Below, in pieces: positions 61,929 to 64,000 of a stretch of DNA of 64,000 nt (within the stretch, counting starts at the first letter, position 1; the number at the start of each line of letters is the position of its first letter). Location: the NCBI RefSeq assembly GCF_051014685.1, contig NC_135053.1, positions 3,348,001 through 3,412,000 of the forward strand, read 5' to 3'. The notes below the pieces were generated by a model, which saw only the letters and a program-made list of their open reading frames with translations, was not told the origin of the DNA and did not search any database. This DNA comes from Ptiloglossa arizonensis (taxonomy: Eukaryota > Arthropoda > Insecta > Hymenoptera > Colletidae). Position numbers and translations under genes: made by a program.

Positions 61929-63503
61929 ATGTAAGAAACGCTTGAGAGACTCAAAATTTTCGCCGTTCTGATGCTCGAAACGAATAACTAGAACGGCCTA
62001 GGGGAAAACTACTCAAACCGTTGTAATCGGGTAAGTTTCTACTTTCAGACGGAACAGAAATTTGGCGGATTGGTCAATCCGTTCGCGAGATATGGCAGTT
62101 TGGAGGTAAGAAACGCTTGAGAAACTCAAAATTTTCGCAGTTCTGATGCTCAGAACGAATAACTAGAACGGCCTAGGGGAAAACTACTCATACCGTTGTA
62201 AACGGGCGAGTTTCTACTTTCAGATGCAACAGAAATTTTGCGGATTGGTCAATCCGTTCGCGAGATATGGCAGTTTGGAGATAAGAAACGCTTGAGAAAC
62301 TCAAAATTTTCACAGTTCTGATGCTCGAAACGAATAACTAGAACGGCCTAGGGGAAAAGTTCGCATACCTTTGCAATCGGGCGAGCTTCTACTTTCAGAT
62401 GCAACAGAAATTTTGCGGATTGGTCAATCCGTTCGCGAGATATGGCAGTTTGGAGGTAAGAAACGCTTGAGAAACTCAAAATTTTTGCAGTTCTGATGCT
62501 CGAAAAGAATAACTAGAACGGCCTAGGGGAAAACTACTCATACCGTTGTAATCGGGCGTGTTTCTACTTTCAGATGCAACAGAAATTTTGCAGATTAGTC
62601 AATCCGTTCGCGAGATATGGCAGTTTTGATGTAAGAAACGCTTGAGAAACTCAAAATTTTTGCAGTTCTGATGCTCGAAACGAATAACTAGAACGGCCTA
62701 GGGGAAAACTACTCATACCGTTGTAATCGGGCGAGTTTCTACTTTCAGATGCAACAGAAATTTTGCGGATTGGTCAATCCGTTCGCGAGATATGGCAGTT
62801 TGGAGGTAAGAAACGCTTGGGAAACTCCAAATTTTCGCAGTTCTGATACTCGAAACGAATAACTAGAACGGCCTAGGGGAAAAGTACGCATACCGTTGTA
62901 ATCGGGCGAATTTCTACTTTCAGATGCAACAGAAATTTTGCGTATTGGTCAATCCGTTCGCGAGATATGGCAGTTTGGAGGTAAGAAACGCTTGAGAAAC
63001 TCAAAATTTTCGCAGTTCTGATGCTCGAACAGAATAACAAGAACGGCCTAAGGGAAAACTACTCATACCGTTGTAAACGGGCGAGTTTCTACTTTCAGAT
63101 GCAACAGAAATTTTGCGGATTGGTCAATCCGTTCGCGAGATATGGCAGTTTGGAGATAAGAAACGCTTGAGAAACTCAAAATTTTCGCAGTTCTGATGCT
63201 CGAAACAAATAACTAGAACGGCCTAGGGGAAAAGTACGCATACCTTTGCAATCGGGCGAGCTTCTACTTTCAGATGCAACAGAAATTTTGCGGATTAGTC
63301 AATCCGTTCGCGAGATATGGCAGTTTTGATGTAAGAAACGCTTGAGAAACTCAAAATATTTGCAGTTCTGATGCTCGAAAAGAATAACTAGAACGGCCTA
63401 GGGGAAAAGTACGCATACCTTTGCAATCGGGCGAGCTTCTACTTTCAGATGCAACAGAAATTTTGCGGATTGGTCAATCCGTTCGCGAGATATGGCAGTT
63501 TGG
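61929..63503 (+). repeat. Higher-order unit 7, nine monomers, three lost from the 12-mer
   Basis: This matches unit 6 up to about 63493 with about four substitutions (TTCTGATACTCG near 62840, AATAACAAGAACGGCCTAAG near 63034 and ACTACTC near 63058). It then jumps straight to the next header monomer. The last three monomers of the 12-mer (the GGGCGTG, TCAAACCG and GCAGTCCTG types) are missing, a clean 525-bp loss that keeps monomer phase. Confidence 0.92.
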
Positions 63504-64000
63504 ATGTAAGAAACGCTTGAGAGACTCAAAATTTTCGCCGTTCTGATGCTCGAAACGAATAACTAGAACGGCCTAGGGGAAAACTACTCAAACCGTTGTA
63601 ATCGGGTAAGTTTCTACTTTCAGACGGAACAGAAATTTGGCGGATTGGTCAATCCGTTCGCGAGATATGGCAGTTTGGAGGTAAGAAACGCTTGAGAAAC
63701 TCAAAATTTTCGCAGTTCTGATGCTCAGAACGAATAACTAGAACGGCCTAGGGGAAAACTACTCATACCGTTGTAAACGGGCGAGTTTCTACTTTCAGAT
63801 GCAACAGAAATTTTGCGGATTGGTCAATCCGTTCGCGAGATATGGCAGTTTGGAGATAAGAAACGCTTGAGAAACTCAAAATTTTCACAGTTCTGATGCT
63901 CGAAACGAATAACTAGAACGGCCTAGGGGAAAAGTTCGCATACCTTTGCAATCGGGCGAGCTTCTACTTTCAGATGCAACAGAAATTTTGCGGATTGGTC
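63504..64000 (+). repeat. Higher-order unit 8, cut by the window end
   Basis: The header monomer, the GCTCAGAACG / AAACGGG monomer and most of the AGATAAG / TTCACAG monomer are present, with AAAGTTCGC near 63933 as in units 5 to 7. The window stops 147 bases into the third monomer, so the array continues to the right. Confidence 0.92.

Larger units (their letters stand above)
1..64000 (+). repeat. 175-bp satellite DNA array, 365 full monomers plus a partial one
   Basis: The window consists entirely of tandem copies of one 175-bp monomer, all in the same orientation. Landmarks that recur every 175 bases include AGGTAAGAAACGCTTGAG (monomer position 1), AACTAGAACGGCCTAGG (58-74), TTTCTACTTTCAGATGCAAC (108-127) and CCGTTCGCGAGATATGGCAG (151-170). 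My consensus has 76 G+C in 175 bases and 12 CpG dinucleotides. A monomer starts at 1 and the last one starts at 63854. The distance fits 365 monomers once ten small indels are counted. The length is in the range of many plant and animal centromeric satellites (known in general), so a centromeric or heterochromatic place is likely (inferred). I found no interruption by other DNA, and the array runs off both ends. I do not recognise the family or the species. Confidence 0.98.

Noticed and set aside
1..64000. CRISPR-like regular repetition
   Set aside because: There are no unique spacers between short direct repeats. The whole 175-bp period is repeated sequence and no cas genes are present.
1..64000. 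Transposon, retroelement, rDNA or telomere repeat insertion
   Set aside because: I followed the monomer phase through the window and found no break larger than 3 bp, no inverted monomers, no long terminal repeats and no telomere-type short repeats.
1..64000. Assembly artefact from collapsed or looped reads
   Set aside because: Duplicated blocks differ by scattered substitutions and end at different monomers, as expected of real satellite evolution. I cannot exclude local copy-number error without reads.

Overview
The whole 64-kb window is one uninterrupted head-to-tail satellite DNA array. The monomer is 175 bp (about 43% GC) and every copy is in the same orientation. Counting starts from position 1 gives 365 complete monomers plus a 147-bp partial copy (63854-64000). 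The count closes exactly if ten small indels are allowed: seven 3-bp deletions, two 1-bp deletions and one 1-bp insertion. I see no protein-coding gene, RNA gene, transposon, telomere repeat or unique sequence, and both ends are inside the array. The organism is a eukaryote, and this looks like centromeric, pericentromeric or heterochromatic DNA from a long-read assembly. The sequence does not let me name the species. CpG is not depleted, which argues weakly against heavily CpG-methylated DNA with old copies.

Layout. 1 to about 19.9 kb is rich in a 'G-type' subfamily (AATGGGGCGAG with GAAACTTTGCGG). It contains a 1569-bp tandem duplication (2190-5327), a diverged stretch of C-type-like monomers (about 5.3-8.4 kb), a 5-monomer unit recurring between 9.8 and 17.7 kb, and a 3322-bp tandem duplication (11886-18529). 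From about 19.9 kb onward only the 'C-type' subfamily is seen (AATCGGGCGAG, AAACGGGCGAG or CAATCGGGCGAGC with GAAATTTTGCGG). This part holds a mosaic (18.5-24 kb), an 8-monomer tandem duplication (23955-26753), a second mosaic (26.8-33.2 kb), 9- and 11-monomer duplications (33.2-40.8 kb), a 5-monomer higher-order repeat nested in a 19-monomer unit (about 40.8-46.5 kb), copies of distant blocks (46.5-50.9 kb), and a series of 9-, 9-, 11-, 10-, 12-, 12- and 9-monomer units from 50904 to 63503.

Function. What can be argued is chromosomal rather than genic. Each canonical monomer has a motif resembling the mammalian CENP-B box (monomer positions 88-104), a 16-bp perfect dyad (138-153) and two spaced A/T tracts. 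The + strand also carries a donor-like and an acceptor-like splice site that together bound a 57-nt stop-free segment. I think this last feature is probably a coincidence, but it can be tested. The short minus-strand open frames in the array are by-products of the repeat, not genes.
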